Assembly (NCBI GenBank): GCA_964519345.1
Contig: CAZFKX010000022.1
Location: 43,467-107,466 of the forward strand
DNA from: Persephonella sp964519345
GTDB lineage: Bacteria; Aquificota; Aquificia; Aquificales; Hydrogenothermaceae
Reading direction: 5' to 3'
DNA: 64,000 bases
The position numbers were made by a program, and so were the translations under genes. The stretch's first letter is position 1; each line of letters opens with the position of its first letter. This document shows, in pieces, positions 34,199 to 42,333 of this stretch. The notes under the pieces were generated by a model. That model was not told the origin of the DNA. It worked only from the letters and a program-made list of their open reading frames with translations, and did no database searches.

Positions 34199-35323
34199 TT
34201 ACTGGTATACTTTTATATGATTATACAGAGTATCCCTCTCGACAGGTATTTTGCCGGCATCTTTTATAAGCCTTACAAGTCTATCTTTTTGCTGTTGTGT
34301 GGGAGATTTTGCTCCAGCAAAATGTGCTATCTTTTCTTCCATAACAGTACCATCCATATCATCAGCACCAAAATTTAAAGCTGTCTGAGCTATCTTTTCA
34401 CCTATCATAACCCAGTAAGCTTTAATATGTGGCAGATTGTCGAGTAAAAGCCTTGCTACAGCAATGGTTTTTAAATCATCTACTCCAGAAGTATGTTCTG
34501 TTATATTTAATTCATTATTTTCCGGTTGATAAGCAAGAGGTATAAAACATGTAAATCCACCTGTTTCATCCTGTGCTTCTCTTATTTTTAATATATGGTC
34601 GACCCTTTCTTCGTAAGTTTCCACATGTCCATAAAGCATAGTAACTGTTGAGTTTATTCCAAGGCGGTGAGCAGTTTTATGTATTTCAAGATATTTTTTC
34701 CATCCTATTTTTGTTGGAGCGATTATTCTCCTCACCCTCGGCGAAAATATCTCAGCACCCCCACCTGGAAGACTGTTGAGACCAGCCTCCTTTAAACTTA
34801 TTAAAACATCCTTATAAGACATTCTGGAAATCTTTGAAAAATAATCTATCTCAACTGCCGTGAAAGCTTTAATATGAATATCAGGAAAGTTCTTTCTAAG
34901 AATAGATATCATATTCAGGTACACCTCAAAATCCCAATCAGGATGAAGACCTCCAACTATATGAATTTCAGATGCTCCCTGCTTAACGGCATAATCTGTT
35001 TTAGAAAGTATATCTTCATAACTCATCTCATAAGCCTTAGGGTCATTTTTATCCATTGTGGCAAAAGCACAGAATTTACAATCAAGGGCACATATATTTG
35101 TAGGATTTATCTGTCTATTTATGACAAAATAAGCGTACTTTCCGTTTTTTTTCTCAGTAACATAGTTGGCAAGTATTCCTACGGTTAAAAGATCATTACT
35201 ACTAAAAAGCTTTACTCCATCTTCAAAAGAAAGTCTTTTTTCTTGCAGAACCTTATCTATTATGGGAAATAGATTTTTGTCGGATGCTAACGATACAGCT
35301 TTTTCAATATCAATGGAAAACAT
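34199..35323 (-). CDS. mqnE: Aminofutalosine synthase (menaquinone, futalosine pathway)
   Basis: A 374-residue radical SAM enzyme joining 3-((1-carboxyvinyl)oxy)benzoate and SAM-derived adenosine to give aminofutalosine. The cluster motif is CALDCKFCAF. EIHIVGGLHPDWDFEVY and LNSLPGGGAEIFSPRVR are conserved in MqnE, and GADDMDGTVMEEKIAHFAGA ends the barrel. The longer frame to 35383 has a non-conserved hydrophobic start; TGGAGG precedes the ATG at 35323. mqnD lies 1 kb away, so part of the pathway clusters here. Confidence 0.92.
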   Translation of the reverse strand: MFSIDIEKAVSLASDKNLFPIIDKVLQEKRLSFEDGVKLFSSNDLLTVGILANYVTEKKNGKYAYFVINRQINPTNICALDCKFCAFATMDKNDPKAYEMSYEDILSKTDYAVKQGASEIHIVGGLHPDWDFEVYLNMISILRKNFPDIHIKAFTAVEIDYFSKISRMSYKDVLISLKEAGLNSLPGGGAEIFSPRVRRIIAPTKIGWKKYLEIHKTAHRLGINSTVTMLYGHVETYEERVDHILKIREAQDETGGFTCFIPLAYQPENNELNITEHTSGVDDLKTIAVARLLLDNLPHIKAYWVMIGEKIAQTALNFGADDMDGTVMEEKIAHFAGAKSPTQQQKDRLVRLIKDAGKIPVERDTLYNHIKVYQ

Positions 35324-35465
35324 AATAGCCTCCAGAAGATTGTAATAAATAAATAATATATTATAAAAATAGAGAGCATACATATTTATTTTATGTTCTA
35401 ATTTATTGATTCTGAAGATAAAAGGTTATATATTACATTTTCCTGAAAAAATTTAAAAGGTGGAT

Positions 35466-36284
35466 ATGAAAAAGTTTCAGGTATACAGAACTACAAATCT
35501 TAAAACATTCATATCTGAGGTCTTAGGTGTAACAAAAAACAAGGCTAAACGTATAATTGACGGCAGAAGTGTATTTGTAAACGGTAAAAGGATATGGATA
35601 GCATCACATATATTAAAAAAGGGAGATAATGTTGAGATTCCATACGTTGAAGAGTATCCCAACTGGAATATAGAGGAAAGTCTGATATACGAGGACGGCT
35701 TTATAATAGCTGTTCAGAAACCCCCTTTTTTAGAATCGGAAGGTAAAAAAGGATCAGTAGAATACCTTCTCAAAGAATACATAAGTAAAAAAGTAAGAGC
35801 TATCCACAGACTTGATAGAGAAACTTCAGGCGTAATTATTTTTGCTAAAAATGATTTTGTATTTAATAGATTTAAAGAGTTATGGCATAAAAAAGAAATA
35901 ACCAAAATATATCTTTCAATATCCTTTGGTGAGGCAAGATTTAAGAAAAAAGTTGTTAATTTACCCATAGAAAAGAAATATGCAAAATCTATCTTTTTGA
36001 CTAAGAAGATATCAAAAGGGTTTACATTTTTTGAGATAGAGATAAAAACCGGTAGAAAGCATCAGATCAGAATACACTCATCTAAGATTAGACATCCTAT
36101 TGTAGGGGACAAAATTTATGGCTTAAAAAATATAGAAGACCCTTTAGTAAAGGGTGTAAGAAGACAGTTGCTTCATGCATATAGATTAAGATTTTTACAT
36201 CCTTTTACAAATAAGATTTTGGAGATAAAAGCACCTATATATCAGGATTTTTATAATTTTGGAAAGTTAGTAAAATTGTTATAA
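35466..36284 (+). CDS. RluA-family pseudouridine synthase
   Basis: About 272 residues: an S4-like N-terminal domain (TFISEVLGVTKNKAKRIIDGRSVFVNGKR) and a catalytic domain with the active-site Asp in RAIHRLDRETSGVIIFAK and GRKHQIRIHSS. It is a second RluA-type enzyme, distinct from the RluD-like gene, and its RNA site is unknown. AGGTGG precedes the ATG at 35466, two codons inside the longest frame. Confidence 0.85.
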   Translation: MKKFQVYRTTNLKTFISEVLGVTKNKAKRIIDGRSVFVNGKRIWIASHILKKGDNVEIPYVEEYPNWNIEESLIYEDGFIIAVQKPPFLESEGKKGSVEYLLKEYISKKVRAIHRLDRETSGVIIFAKNDFVFNRFKELWHKKEITKIYLSISFGEARFKKKVVNLPIEKKYAKSIFLTKKISKGFTFFEIEIKTGRKHQIRIHSSKIRHPIVGDKIYGLKNIEDPLVKGVRRQLLHAYRLRFLHPFTNKILEIKAPIYQDFYNFGKLVKLL

Positions 36285-36314
36285 AATTAATAAAAATAAC
36301 TGTTGGAGTGTAAG

Positions 36315-37169
36315 ATGGCAGTAAAAGAAGAAAAAATGTTAATCCATGTAGCCCACAGTCCTGATTCTGATGATGCATTTATGTTCTATGCGATCAATCA
36401 AAACAAGATTGATACGAAAGGATACAGATTTATTGATGTACTTTCAGATATTGAGACGTTGAACAGAAAAGCTCTGGAAGGTATATATGAGGTAAGTGCT
36501 ATTTCTATACATGCTTTCCCTTATGTCGCAGATAAGTATGCACTTCTCTCAAGTGGAGCAAGTATGGGCGATAATTATGGTCCCATGATAGTTTCAAAGG
36601 AAAAATTTGAATTATCGGAACTTAAGAAAAAGAAAATCGCTGTTCCTGGTAAACTGACATCAGCATTTCTCGCCCTTGAGCTTTTCTTAGATAGTTCAGA
36701 TTTTAATTACGAAGTTATAGAGTTTGACCAGATAATACCTTCCGTAAAAGAAGGGAAAGTGGATGCTGGACTGATAATACATGAGGGACAGCTAACTTAT
36801 CAAGATGAAGGACTCGTATGTATAGTTGATTTAGGGAAATGGTGGTATGAAAGAACGGGAGGGCTTCCTCTTCCACTTGGTGGAAATGTTATTAGAAAGG
36901 ACTTAGGAGAAGAGTGTATGAAAGAGATCTCCGAAATTCTAAAAGAAAGTATAAAATACTCTCTGGAACATAGAGACGAAGCTGTTGAATACGCCCTCAA
37001 ATATGCAAGGGGAATGACAAAAGAAAAAGCCGACAGATTTATAGGAATGTATGTTAATGAGCTTACCGTAGATTATGGAGAAAGAGGAAGAAAAGCTATA
37101 GAGCTTTTCTTAAAAGAGGCTTATGAAAAAGGATTTATAGATGCTCTTCCTGAGATAAAATTCGTATAA
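36315..37169 (+). CDS. mqnD: 1,4-dihydroxy-6-naphthoate synthase (futalosine pathway)
   Basis: A 284-residue periplasmic-binding-like enzyme acting late in futalosine-route menaquinone synthesis. HSPDSDDAFMFYAI near the start is the MqnD signature. SAISIHAFPYVADKYALLSSGASMGDNYGP and the conserved active-site His in IIHEGQLTY are present. Without supporting homologues, confusion with MqnA is possible, but HSPDSDDAF favours MqnD. The frame begins at an upstream TTG, but TTGGAG precedes the ATG at 36315, which I use. Confidence 0.9.
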   Translation: MAVKEEKMLIHVAHSPDSDDAFMFYAINQNKIDTKGYRFIDVLSDIETLNRKALEGIYEVSAISIHAFPYVADKYALLSSGASMGDNYGPMIVSKEKFELSELKKKKIAVPGKLTSAFLALELFLDSSDFNYEVIEFDQIIPSVKEGKVDAGLIIHEGQLTYQDEGLVCIVDLGKWWYERTGGLPLPLGGNVIRKDLGEECMKEISEILKESIKYSLEHRDEAVEYALKYARGMTKEKADRFIGMYVNELTVDYGERGRKAIELFLKEAYEKGFIDALPEIKFV

Positions 37170-37180
37170 GGGCGAGCCAA

Positions 37181-37663
37181 ATGAAGATACTCCTACTTGA
37201 TGAGGATGTTGAAACATTAAGAGTACTACAGGATGTAGCTCAGTTCAGCAACTCAAAAGTTATACAGGTAAGATCAGTTCAGGAAGCCAAAGAAATTCTT
37301 TCATCTGAAAAGGATATAGACGGTATTGTTGCAGAGATAAGACTTAAAGATCAGCCAACGTGGGAAATACTTTCTTTTATGAGAAAAAATGAAGAGATAA
37401 AAGAAATACCCTTCATCATTTTAAGCAGTCCTCTTTCGAATGAAGAAAAGGAGTTTTTTGAGCATATGAAAGTAACCGCTGTACTTGAAAAACCTTTTAA
37501 CCCTCTTGAAGTATTTACAGAAATACTGGAACATCTTAAGAAGGTAAAAGGTGAGGAGTATATAAGAGAGAGACTTGAAGAAGAAGAGATAGATAGATCA
37601 ATACTAAAATCAATAATACAAAAGATAATAACAGCTCTTAGAAATCTTTTTAAAAAGAAATAA
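37181..37663 (+). CDS. Receiver-domain protein with Glu at the phosphorylation site
   Basis: A 160-residue CheY-like receiver domain (about 1-125) plus a short basic tail, with no output domain. The acidic pocket is LLDEDVETL, the Ser/Thr site is FIILSS and the Lys is in VLEKPF. The usual phospho-acceptor Asp is replaced by Glu (GIVAEIRLKD), which in other receivers can mimic the phosphorylated state. It may therefore signal constitutively or act as a scaffold. It sits between mqnD and a Toprim gene in a tight cluster; the partner is unknown. Confidence 0.8.
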   Translation: MKILLLDEDVETLRVLQDVAQFSNSKVIQVRSVQEAKEILSSEKDIDGIVAEIRLKDQPTWEILSFMRKNEEIKEIPFIILSSPLSNEEKEFFEHMKVTAVLEKPFNPLEVFTEILEHLKKVKGEEYIRERLEEEEIDRSILKSIIQKIITALRNLFKKK

Positions 37664-38049
37664 TGGGTTTTGAATCCTTCGAAGACTGGAAAGAAAAGCT
37701 TATAGAAGAGGGAAGTAAAGGAGATGTAGTTATTCTTGTTGAAGGAAAAAAAGATGAAGAAAAGTTAAAAAAAATCGGAGTAAAAAATATTATTTCACTT
37801 AAAGGCAAAAAATTTTACGATATTCTTGAAAAGGTGGAGAACTACGGTAAGGTTATACTTTTATTTGATCTTGATAAACAGGGCGAGAAGATATTTAATA
37901 AATTCTTTCGCTTACTTCAAAGGGAAGGGATACCAACAGATCGAGAGTTTAGAGATTTCTTAAAAAGATACAGTATAAAAGAAATAGAAAAAATACCCAT
38001 TAAAGGCGAACCTTTTTACAACAAAAGCGAGGTGTCTGATGCTTGCTAA
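37663..38049 (+). CDS. Small Toprim-domain protein
   Basis: A 128-residue protein dominated by a Toprim fold: VVILVEGKKDEEKLKKIGV carries the catalytic Glu, and VILLFDLDKQGEK the DxD pair. This resembles RNase M5-like or archaeal Toprim proteins, which act on RNA or DNA phosphodiesters. The start overlaps the receiver gene stop, and its end overlaps hisF by 11 bases. The substrate is unknown. Confidence 0.8.
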   Translation: MGFESFEDWKEKLIEEGSKGDVVILVEGKKDEEKLKKIGVKNIISLKGKKFYDILEKVENYGKVILLFDLDKQGEKIFNKFFRLLQREGIPTDREFRDFLKRYSIKEIEKIPIKGEPFYNKSEVSDAC

Positions 38050-38797
38050 AAGAATAATACCCTGTCTTGATGTCAATAGAGGAAGAGTTGTAAAAGGCGT
38101 CAACTTTGTAAATCTGGTTGATGCTGGAGATCCTGTAGAGGCTGCTAAAGCCTATGATGAAGCAGGGGCTGATGAACTCGTATTTCTCGATATAACAGCT
38201 TCTGCAGAAAAGAGAGATATAATACTTGACGTTGTTAAAGAAACTGCAGAGACAGTTTTTATGCCTCTTACAGTCGGTGGAGGTATTAAAACACTTGAGG
38301 ACGTTAGAAAATTACTTGAAAGCGGTGCAGATAAAGTATCTATAAATACAGCTGCTGTTAAAAATCCATCAATTATTGAGTCAGCCGCTTTAAGATTTGG
38401 GTCATCAACTATTGTTGTTGCTATTGATGCAAAAAGAACGGGAAAAGATAGGTGGGAAGTTTATATAAATGGGGGAAGAACCGCTACAGGCATTAACGCT
38501 GTAGAATGGGCAAAGGCTGTAGAGGACTTAGGTGCTGGAGAGATACTGCTTACTTCTATGGACAGAGACGGAACAAAAAATGGATACGATATACCTTTAA
38601 CAAAAGCTATAAGCGAAGCGGTAACTATTCCGGTTATAGCATCAGGTGGAGCTGGAAAAAAGGAAGATTTTTATGACGCATTTACAGAGGGAAAAGCAGA
38701 TGCAGCACTTGCAGCCTCCCTCTTCCATTTTAAAGAACTGAGTATAGAAGAGCTTAAAAAATTCTTGAAGGAAAAGGATATTCCTGTGAGATTATAA
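38039..38797 (+). CDS. hisF: Imidazole glycerol phosphate synthase, cyclase subunit
   Basis: A 252-residue (beta-alpha)8 barrel of histidine synthesis. It makes imidazole glycerol phosphate and AICAR from PRFAR using ammonia from HisH. The catalytic Asp residues are Asp11 (IPCLDVNRGRVVKGVNF) and the Asp in VVAIDAKR. Phosphate sites are LTVGGGI and VIASGGAG. GAGGTG lies before the ATG, inside the Toprim gene. The end overlaps the convergent recombinase gene by 6 bases. Confidence 0.97.
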   Translation: MLAKRIIPCLDVNRGRVVKGVNFVNLVDAGDPVEAAKAYDEAGADELVFLDITASAEKRDIILDVVKETAETVFMPLTVGGGIKTLEDVRKLLESGADKVSINTAAVKNPSIIESAALRFGSSTIVVAIDAKRTGKDRWEVYINGGRTATGINAVEWAKAVEDLGAGEILLTSMDRDGTKNGYDIPLTKAISEAVTIPVIASGGAGKKEDFYDAFTEGKADAALAASLFHFKELSIEELKKFLKEKDIPVRL

Positions 38798-39670
38798 ATC
38801 AAGACTCTCAGAGAGTGTTTTGGTTGCATTGACCAACTGTTCATGTCCCACCTTTGCATATCTTGCCGTTGTAAGAGGGGAAGCATGCCCCAACAGCTCC
38901 TGTATAACTCTCAGTTCTGCTCCGGATTTCAAAGCAATGGTCGCAGCTGTATGCCTAAGCTTGTGTGGATGAAGAGACAACCCAGATCTTTTACCTATAT
39001 TATTTATTAATCTTCTTAAAGTATGATATGAAAAAGGAAATAGATCTTCTTCCCTGTTTTTCTCAAGATACTGGACAAATATATAAAGCGGTTTTCCAGA
39101 CAATGGTACAATCCTCTCTTTACCACCTTTTCCTTTTATTTTTATATAGGCTATTTCATCTCCAGTAACACCATTCTCAAGAATCGTATCTGGAGCAAAA
39201 GTTCTTCCATTTCTCTCAATAAGAATATCAGACCTTTTTATATTTAAAAGCTCTGACGATCTTATACCTGTTGTAAGCATCAATACTACAATAATTTTTT
39301 CAAGAAGATTCTCGCATGAAGAAAGAACCATCTGGATCTCTTCATTAGATAATGAAGAGGGAATTTTCTGAGATATTTTTGGTCTGTGAGATTTAGATAC
39401 AGGAGAGGAAGTTACCAGTTCTAAATCCACAAGATACTCAAAAAATGAGTTAACAGATGCAAGTTTTCTTGCTATTGTTGATGACTTTCTTTTTTTTGAT
39501 TGAAGAAACATTCTGAATTTTGCTATATCAGCCTTTGTAATATCACTAATATTCTTGTCTCCTACAGATTGTAAAAACTGATTTAGATCGGTTTTATAAT
39601 TCTTAATAGTATATTCCGATCTGTCTGATATATACGAGATATACAGTTCAATACACTCACTAAGTCTCAT
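38792..39670 (-). CDS. xer: Tyrosine recombinase, XerC/XerD-like
   Basis: A 292-residue tyrosine recombinase. The SAM-like core-binding domain (YISYISDRSEYTIKNYKTDLNQFL) is followed by a catalytic domain: Arg in TTGIRSSELLNI, Lys in IKGKGGKERIVPL, HKLRHTAATIAL, LLGHASPLTTARYAKV with the nucleophilic Tyr. Size and housekeeping neighbours favour chromosome dimer resolution over a phage integrase. The frame extends to 39736, but GGAGAG precedes the ATG at 39670. I found no dif site in the window. Confidence 0.88.
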   Translation of the reverse strand: MRLSECIELYISYISDRSEYTIKNYKTDLNQFLQSVGDKNISDITKADIAKFRMFLQSKKRKSSTIARKLASVNSFFEYLVDLELVTSSPVSKSHRPKISQKIPSSLSNEEIQMVLSSCENLLEKIIVVLMLTTGIRSSELLNIKRSDILIERNGRTFAPDTILENGVTGDEIAYIKIKGKGGKERIVPLSGKPLYIFVQYLEKNREEDLFPFSYHTLRRLINNIGKRSGLSLHPHKLRHTAATIALKSGAELRVIQELLGHASPLTTARYAKVGHEQLVNATKTLSESLDL

Positions 39671-40238
39671 CTTCTCTCCATCTTTTATAAAGTGAGTGTT
39701 CAATACTAAATATATCCAGAATCTTTCCAACAACAAAATCTATAATATCATCAATATTCTCAGGTTTATGATAAAAAGCAGGAGAGGCCGGTGCTATTAT
39801 CCCTCCTGCGAGTGTAAATTTTCTCATATTTTCTATATGTACAAGGGAATAAGGCATTTCTCTAACAAGAAGACATACTTTTTTCTTCTCTTTTAGTGCC
39901 ACATCAACAACTCTATGTATAAGATTTGTTGATATACCATTAGCTACAGCCCCAAGGGTTCCCATCGAACATGGTGCTACTATCACACCAACAATTTCAG
40001 AAAATCTTGATCCGCTTGCTACAGGAGCATCTATCTGATCATCGGAATAAAGCTCTATATTTTCCGGCAGACTTTTAATAAAATCATTCTTTAATATGCC
40101 AAGCTCTTTCTCCATTACAAGATATGCACTTTTCGAGACTATAAGATAGACCTTATACCTTGATGACAGCTCTTTTGCAATTTTTATACCGTATAAAGAT
40201 CCGCTTGCTCCTGTAATACACACAATAAAACTTTTCAT
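39660..40238 (-). CDS. ubiX: Flavin prenyltransferase
   Basis: A 192-residue UbiX/Pad1-type enzyme. It prenylates FMN to make prenyl-FMN, the cofactor of UbiD decarboxylases. The N-terminal FMN-binding ITGASGSLYGIKIAKEL is clear, as are PVASGSRFSEIVGVIVAPCSMGTLGAVANGI and LLVREMPYSLVHIENM. In organisms using the futalosine route UbiX can serve a UbiD-like decarboxylase, and mqn genes lie nearby. It overlaps the start of the xer gene. Confidence 0.93.
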   Translation of the reverse strand: MKSFIVCITGASGSLYGIKIAKELSSRYKVYLIVSKSAYLVMEKELGILKNDFIKSLPENIELYSDDQIDAPVASGSRFSEIVGVIVAPCSMGTLGAVANGISTNLIHRVVDVALKEKKKVCLLVREMPYSLVHIENMRKFTLAGGIIAPASPAFYHKPENIDDIIDFVVGKILDIFSIEHSLYKRWREDET

Positions 40239-40370
40239 AACAACCTAATTATAGAGAATAAAACTCAAAATCACAAAATATTGCCTGTTTTATGTTGATC
40301 AGATATAATTAAACGAAAAATATAATAATTACGATAATCATAATAATTATAATCAAACAGGAGGGATTCT

Positions 40371-41087
40371 ATGAATAGACTTATAAAACTACTCAGTTTT
40401 TTATGTATTGTCTTTATCTCTTCAAAAGCAATAGGAGCTGGACCTCACGAAGGGCTTGACTGTCTTGGATGTCATGATCCGCATTATGCAAAGGCAGAAA
40501 AAATTTTTAAAGTAAAAAACGAAAAATATATAAATCCCAGAACCGGAAAAAAAACAGAAGGCATAAACGCACTCTGTCTTGGATGTCATAATCTTACGGA
40601 ATTTGGAGGGGCAGGCGTGAGGCCTATCTTTCTTCATATGACCCATCCTGTCGGTATAAAACCAGATCCAAAGATAGCCAAAGTACCAGAACAACTTCTC
40701 AGAGATGGTGTTTTACAGTGTGTTAGCTGTCACGATCCACACCCTTCAAATCCAAACTGGAAGTACCTGAGGGTTGATACTAAAAACGGCGGTCAGGTGG
40801 GCGTTTTCTGTATGACGTGTCATCCTGCAAAGGTTGATACAAAATTTTATGGTGTAACCGAGATAAAAATATTTACATCCATGAATGAAGAAACAGGTCC
40901 AGGGCTGTTCAGCCTTGATGATCCAAATCTTGTAATATTCAATCCAACGCCAAACTATATAAAACCTTTAGGCGATTATCCAAATGATATCGCTCCTGCA
41001 TACATGACAGTTCCAAATGAAGCTTGGATATACAGTCCCGATCCTTCAAAACTACCTCCAGAACTTAAAGCCCTTATAAATAAGTAA
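40371..41087 (+). CDS. Tetraheme c-type cytochrome
   Basis: A 238-residue exported protein with a signal peptide (LLSFLCIVFISSKAIGA) and four CxxCH heme sites: CLGCH twice, CVSCH and CMTCH, the first and third followed by DPH. Spacing resembles the doubled-CxxCH motif (paired CxxCH) family. The C-terminal 80 residues lack heme sites. It should carry electrons in the periplasm, but no membrane partner is adjacent. AGGAGGG precedes the ATG, an AT-rich region upstream is the likely promoter, and a terminator follows. Confidence 0.88.
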   Translation: MNRLIKLLSFLCIVFISSKAIGAGPHEGLDCLGCHDPHYAKAEKIFKVKNEKYINPRTGKKTEGINALCLGCHNLTEFGGAGVRPIFLHMTHPVGIKPDPKIAKVPEQLLRDGVLQCVSCHDPHPSNPNWKYLRVDTKNGGQVGVFCMTCHPAKVDTKFYGVTEIKIFTSMNEETGPGLFSLDDPNLVIFNPTPNYIKPLGDYPNDIAPAYMTVPNEAWIYSPDPSKLPPELKALINK

Positions 41088-41094
41088 AACTCAG

Positions 41095-41112
41095 GCCCCT
41101 TTCGGGGCTTTT
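41095..41112 (+). terminator. Intrinsic terminator after the tetraheme cytochrome gene
   Basis: GCCCC-TTTC-GGGGC followed by TTTT, starting 8 bases after the cytochrome stop codon. It is a compact five-bp stem with a tetraloop and a short T-run. Confidence 0.8.
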
Positions 41113-41200
41113 GGCTCAATACTTCAGCTTGCTTTTCCTCTCTTATAGTTTTATTTTTTTATTGAGAGTTATTTCTATTATTTTATTTGAGAGGCTTAAA

Positions 41201-41791
41201 ATGGGCAGAAATAAAAGGAAACCGGTTGAAAAAAGGAAAGAGGAAATTTTCTATATAATATCCCAGATAATATCGGAAAGCGGTTTTTCTGCTGTTTCCA
41301 CAACTGAGATAGCCAGAAGACTTGGCGTTTCTCAACCTGCTATATACAAATATTTTAAAAATAAAGATGAACTGATTAAATATTTTTTAGAACAGGTAAG
41401 GGAAAACCTGAATAAGGTAGTTAAAACAGCAGAAAAAGGAAAAACCACAGAAGAAAAATTAAAAATTCTTTACAAAGAACATCTTGAGCTTATTGAAAAA
41501 ACAAAGGTTCTTCCCAGAATCGTTTTTGCAGATGAGATACATCTCGGCAGTGAAAAAAGGGAAAAACTGAAAGACGCTATATTCTTTTACAGGGATAGCA
41601 TAAAAAAAATCATAGAGAAAGGTATTGAAAAAGGAGAGGTAAAAAAAGATATAGATCCTGAATTGGCTACAAGATTCTTTCTTGGATCTATAATATCCTC
41701 ATCATTATACTGGATGCTTTCAGGTATGAACTATTCCCTCTCAGAAGATTCAAAAAAGCTTTCTGACTTTATAAAAAAAATATTAAATTAA
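41201..41791 (+). CDS. TetR-family transcriptional regulator
   Basis: A 196-residue regulator. The N-terminal helix-turn-helix is STTEIARRLGVSQPAIYKYFKNKDELI at about 30-57, followed by a helical ligand-binding domain. The frame is open 90 bases further upstream, but that extension is hydrophobic and runs towards the terminator; GAGAGG precedes the ATG at 41201. Ligand and targets are unknown. It follows the cytochrome gene but is separated from it by a terminator. Confidence 0.9.
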   Translation: MGRNKRKPVEKRKEEIFYIISQIISESGFSAVSTTEIARRLGVSQPAIYKYFKNKDELIKYFLEQVRENLNKVVKTAEKGKTTEEKLKILYKEHLELIEKTKVLPRIVFADEIHLGSEKREKLKDAIFFYRDSIKKIIEKGIEKGEVKKDIDPELATRFFLGSIISSSLYWMLSGMNYSLSEDSKKLSDFIKKILN

Positions 41792-42333
41792 AAATCAATC
41801 CCCTTTACAGCTTTAACACCTTTCCTAAAATAATGTTTAATTTCTCTCATCTCAGTAACAAGATCCGATAAATAGATTATTTTCTCATCGCAGTACCTTC
41901 CTGTAAGTATAAAAATTTTTTCCCTGAATCTGTCTAAAAGATCTAAAACCCTTTTAATATCTAAGAGTTTGTAGTGAACCGCAACACAAACCTCATCTAA
42001 AATAATAAGTTCATAATTCTCAGCATTTTTTTCTACAAAACTAATTCCTTCTTCAGCAAGGTGAAAATCAATATATGAAAAAGGCTTAAAACCTTTATCT
42101 ATAAGTTCAGGATTTTTCCTTAATTCTTCATCAGGAAGGAAAAATCCTTCTCTCCCAAAACTGTAAATATCAAAACCATCTATACTTTCAAGTACTTTAG
42201 ACTCTGATGATCTTTCCTTTACTTTCATAAACTGGATCATCAGAACTTTTTTTCCTGATCCCACAGCTCTAATACCCGTTCCTATAGCTGCTGTTGTTTT
42301 TCCTTTACCCTCTCCAGTAAAAACTATAATCAT
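41788..42333 (-). CDS. cobO: Cob(I)alamin adenosyltransferase (CobA/CobO type)
   Basis: A 181-residue enzyme attaching the adenosyl group to the corrinoid to make adenosylcobalamin. The P-loop GEGKGKTTAAIGTGIRA is at the N-terminus, and LIILDEVCVAVHYKLL and ILTGRYCDEKIIYLSDLVTEM match the CobO family. It overlaps the nrdJ stop by 4 bases, so cofactor synthesis is coupled to the enzyme that uses it. Confidence 0.95.
   Translation of the reverse strand: MIIVFTGEGKGKTTAAIGTGIRAVGSGKKVLMIQFMKVKERSSESKVLESIDGFDIYSFGREGFFLPDEELRKNPELIDKGFKPFSYIDFHLAEEGISFVEKNAENYELIILDEVCVAVHYKLLDIKRVLDLLDRFREKIFILTGRYCDEKIIYLSDLVTEMREIKHYFRKGVKAVKGIDF

Noticed and set aside
38804..38816. ACTCTCAGAGAGT as a terminator for hisF
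   Set aside because: The arms leave a one-base loop unless pairs are lost, it lies within the recombinase coding sequence, and the T-run is short.
38792..39670. Integrase of a mobile element
   Set aside because: Size and neighbours (hisF, ubiX) are those of a housekeeping Xer protein. No attachment repeats, tRNA or phage genes are nearby.
40325..40350. AT-only inverted repeat upstream of the tetraheme cytochrome
   Set aside because: ATAATTA/TAATTAT arms are expected by chance in such AT-rich sequence; at most it is promoter context.
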